Of a stretch of 13,832 nt of DNA, positions 12,760 to 13,832 are shown piece after piece (position 1 is the stretch's first letter; every line of letters begins with the position of its first letter). The stretch is taken from positions 1-13,832 of the forward strand of contig JAKAMV010000160.1 in assembly GCA_021812735.1 (NCBI GenBank). Direction: 5' to 3'. Source of the DNA: Chloroflexota bacterium (GTDB lineage: Bacteria > Chloroflexota > Limnocylindria > Limnocylindrales > CSP1-4). Under the pieces are notes generated by a model, which saw nothing but the letters and a program-made list of their open reading frames with translations, had not been told where the DNA came from and searched no databases. The position numbers and the translations under genes were made by a program.

Positions 12760-13565
12760 GCGGTCCCCGCTGGCACGACGCCACGGCCGCGGGCGCGCCG
12801 CCAGCGCCGGTGGTGCTGGTGCTCGGCGGGTTCATCACCTCGCCGCCGATGTACCGCGGCCTCGCGCGCGAGCTCTGCGGACGGGGCGCTGCCGACGTGG
12901 TGGTTGCGCCCGTGTGGACGATGGACTGGCTGCTGGCGGCCCGTCGCGGGCTGGGTCCCATCCTCATGCGCTCGGGCCGGGCCCTGCTCGAGGCGTCGCG
13001 GCGGTCGGAGGCGGTGGCCATGGGCGCGCCGGTCCTGGTGGTCGGCCACTCCGCCGGCGGCGTGTCGGCGCGCCTGCTCACCTCGCCGGTGCCGTTCGCG
13101 GGTCGGCGTCTCAACGCCGCGGCCCGGATCGGTGCCATCGCGACGCTCGGCACCCCGCACCTGGTGGCAGCGCCCGCGCCCGGACGGCCCGGGATAGGCG
13201 CCGAGAACGCGCAGTTCGCCAACGCGCACGTGCCCGGGCCGTGGTTCGCGCCCACCACCGGCTATCTCGCGGTGGGATCGCGTCGCCGGGTGGGTCGCCG
13301 CGACGGGACGCCGGCAGAGCGCCGGATCTGGCGCGCCTACCGCACGCTGTCGGGATCGGAGGCGGACGTGCTCGAGGGTGACGGGCTGATCCCGCTCGTG
13401 TCGGCGCTGCTGCCCGGCGCGGAGACCATGGTGTTCGACGACGCCGCCCACGGGCAGGGCCCGGGTCGCGACTGGTACGGCTCGGCCCGATTCGTGGACG
13501 AGTGGTGGCCGCGCGCAATGGAGGCGTGGCGGGCGGCGTTGCGGGCGCGGGTGGAGCGGGGCTGA
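12756..13565 (+). CDS. Alpha/beta hydrolase, PGAP1/lipase-like
   Basis: This 269-residue protein has an alpha/beta-hydrolase fold. The nucleophile is S99 in GHSAGG, the likely acid D209 in EGDGLIPL and the base H232 in DDAAHGQ. VLVLGGF near residue 25 is the oxyanion-hole strand. TLGTPH, then NAQFANAHVPG and a later GDG...P pattern recall the cyanobacterial and plant PGAP1-like hydrolases, which act on esters or lipids; the substrate here is unknown. There is no signal peptide, so it is probably cytosolic. ATG 12756 overlaps the MFS stop by 4 nt (ATGA), and no strong SD precedes it, so it depends on translation of the transporter gene. The pairing suggests handling of the same compound: hydrolysis inside and export, or the reverse. 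A hairpin with a T-run lies beyond its stop. Confidence 0.85.
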   Translation: MSGPRWHDATAAGAPPAPVVLVLGGFITSPPMYRGLARELCGRGAADVVVAPVWTMDWLLAARRGLGPILMRSGRALLEASRRSEAVAMGAPVLVVGHSAGGVSARLLTSPVPFAGRRLNAAARIGAIATLGTPHLVAAPAPGRPGIGAENAQFANAHVPGPWFAPTTGYLAVGSRRRVGRRDGTPAERRIWRAYRTLSGSEADVLEGDGLIPLVSALLPGAETMVFDDAAHGQGPGRDWYGSARFVDEWWPRAMEAWRAALRARVERG

Positions 13566-13589
13566 CGCCGAGCCTGGGGCCAGGGGCCG

Positions 13590-13651
13590 GGCATCGCCGC
13601 CGGGCCCGATCACCGGCCCCGTTCGCCGGCGATGCCGCCGGCCTGCCTTTT
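13590..13651 (+). terminator. Terminator of the MFS-hydrolase operon
   Basis: GGCATCGCCG (13590-13599) pairs with CGGCGATGCC (13627-13636) as a 10-bp stem around an inner stem GGGCC/GGCCC. A competing shorter hairpin GCCGGC-GATGCC-GCCGGC (13625-13642) is followed by CTGCCTTTT. The four Ts also form the beginning of the -35 region of the tRNA-fMet promoter, so terminator and promoter abut. Confidence 0.55.
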
Positions 13652-13678
13652 GACGGGTGCCGCGATCGCGGGTAGGAT
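13650..13678 (+). promoter_or_regulatory. sigma70-type promoter of tRNA-fMet
   Basis: TTGACG (13650-13655) and TAGGAT (13673-13678) are separated by exactly 17 nt, the best promoter match in the window. Transcription would begin near 13685, about 5 nt before the mature tRNA. Confidence 0.75.
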
Positions 13679-13689
13679 AGCCGTCCCAT

Positions 13690-13764
13690 CGCGGGGTGGA
13701 GCAGCGGCAGCTCGTCGGGCTCATAACCCGAAGGTCAGGGGTTCGAATCCCCTCCCCGCAACCA
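13690..13764 (+). tRNA. Initiator tRNA-fMet (anticodon CAT)
   Basis: The cloverleaf is complete, with loop CTCATAA in stem TCGGG/CCCGA. Three features mark it as the initiator: the first base C faces A at position 72 so the end of the acceptor is unpaired, the anticodon stem has three consecutive G-C pairs next to the loop, and the D-stem has an A11-U24 pair. T-arm AGGGG-TTCGAAT-CCCCT; CCA is encoded. It has its own promoter and terminator, so it forms a single-gene unit. Confidence 0.97.
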
Positions 13765-13775
13765 GCGATTTCTCC

Positions 13776-13814
13776 TGAAACCCCGGGACCCGACCACCCC
13801 GGGGTTTCGCTTTG
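13776..13814 (+). terminator. Rho-independent terminator after tRNA-fMet
   Basis: GAAACCCCGGG (13777-13787) pairs perfectly with CCCGGGGTTTC (13798-13808) around a 10-nt loop, an 11-bp stem that begins 12 nt after the tRNA. The tail GCTTTGTCC contains a short T-run. The stem base is A-T paired, as in typical intrinsic terminators. Confidence 0.85.
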
Positions 13815-13832
13815 TCCGGCGCCGGGCGAACC

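Noticed and set aside
11455..13724. Minus-strand frames opposite the MFS and hydrolase genes, including one crossing the tRNA-fMet gene
   Set aside because: They have no recognisable motif and cross a tRNA and a terminator; they are antisense artefacts of high GC.

Overview
The window is GC-rich throughout and densely coding, and every gene looks intact except the first, which runs off the left edge. I see no transposase, integrase, phage or CRISPR signature. The codon and GC profile, a Thr-Pro-rich linker in a secreted lysozyme, AIM24, encoded CCA tRNA ends and an FMN-riboswitch-controlled riboflavin-type ABC importer suggest a free-living bacterium of the Chloroflexota (Limnocylindria/Ellin6529-like) or a high-GC actinobacterial relative. 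This placement is inference from gene style, not from a marker gene.

Layout: (1) 1-1059 (+), the C-terminal part of a secreted GH25 lysozyme on a Thr-Pro stalk. (2) 1114-4276 (+), a two-gene unit: a long class V PLP enzyme (cysteine desulfurase-like) overlapping an FGGY sugar kinase by 8 nt. (3) 4277-4887, the only long gene-free stretch. Its left part holds palindromes of unknown use; its right part holds a near-consensus FMN riboswitch with a plausible promoter and a translational expression platform. (4) 4888-7717 (+), ATPase, permease and lipoprotein substrate-binding protein of an NMT1/THI5-like ABC importer. With the riboswitch this is best read as a riboflavin importer of the RibXY kind. 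(5) 7779-8480 (+), an AIM24-family protein, then tRNA-Lys(TTT) at 8564-8638. (6) 8679-11330 (-), three genes on the other strand: a DODA/LigB-type extradiol dioxygenase, a second class V PLP enzyme (isopenicillin N epimerase-like) and a small membrane protein. (7) 11443-13565 (+), an MFS transporter translationally coupled (ATGA overlap) to an alpha/beta hydrolase, divergent from the small membrane gene across a promoter region with a perfect 11-bp-arm dyad. (8) 13650-13808 (+), initiator tRNA-fMet with its own consensus-like promoter and a strong terminator.

Several transcription units start with a TAnnnT -10 hexamer, and at least two start codons sit 6-7 nt downstream of it, so leaderless mRNAs look common here. 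The best functional story is the FMN riboswitch plus three-gene importer. The expression platform carries a hexamer that can pair either with the aptamer or with the Shine-Dalgarno region. The class V enzyme/FGGY kinase pair is the least explained and possibly least described unit.
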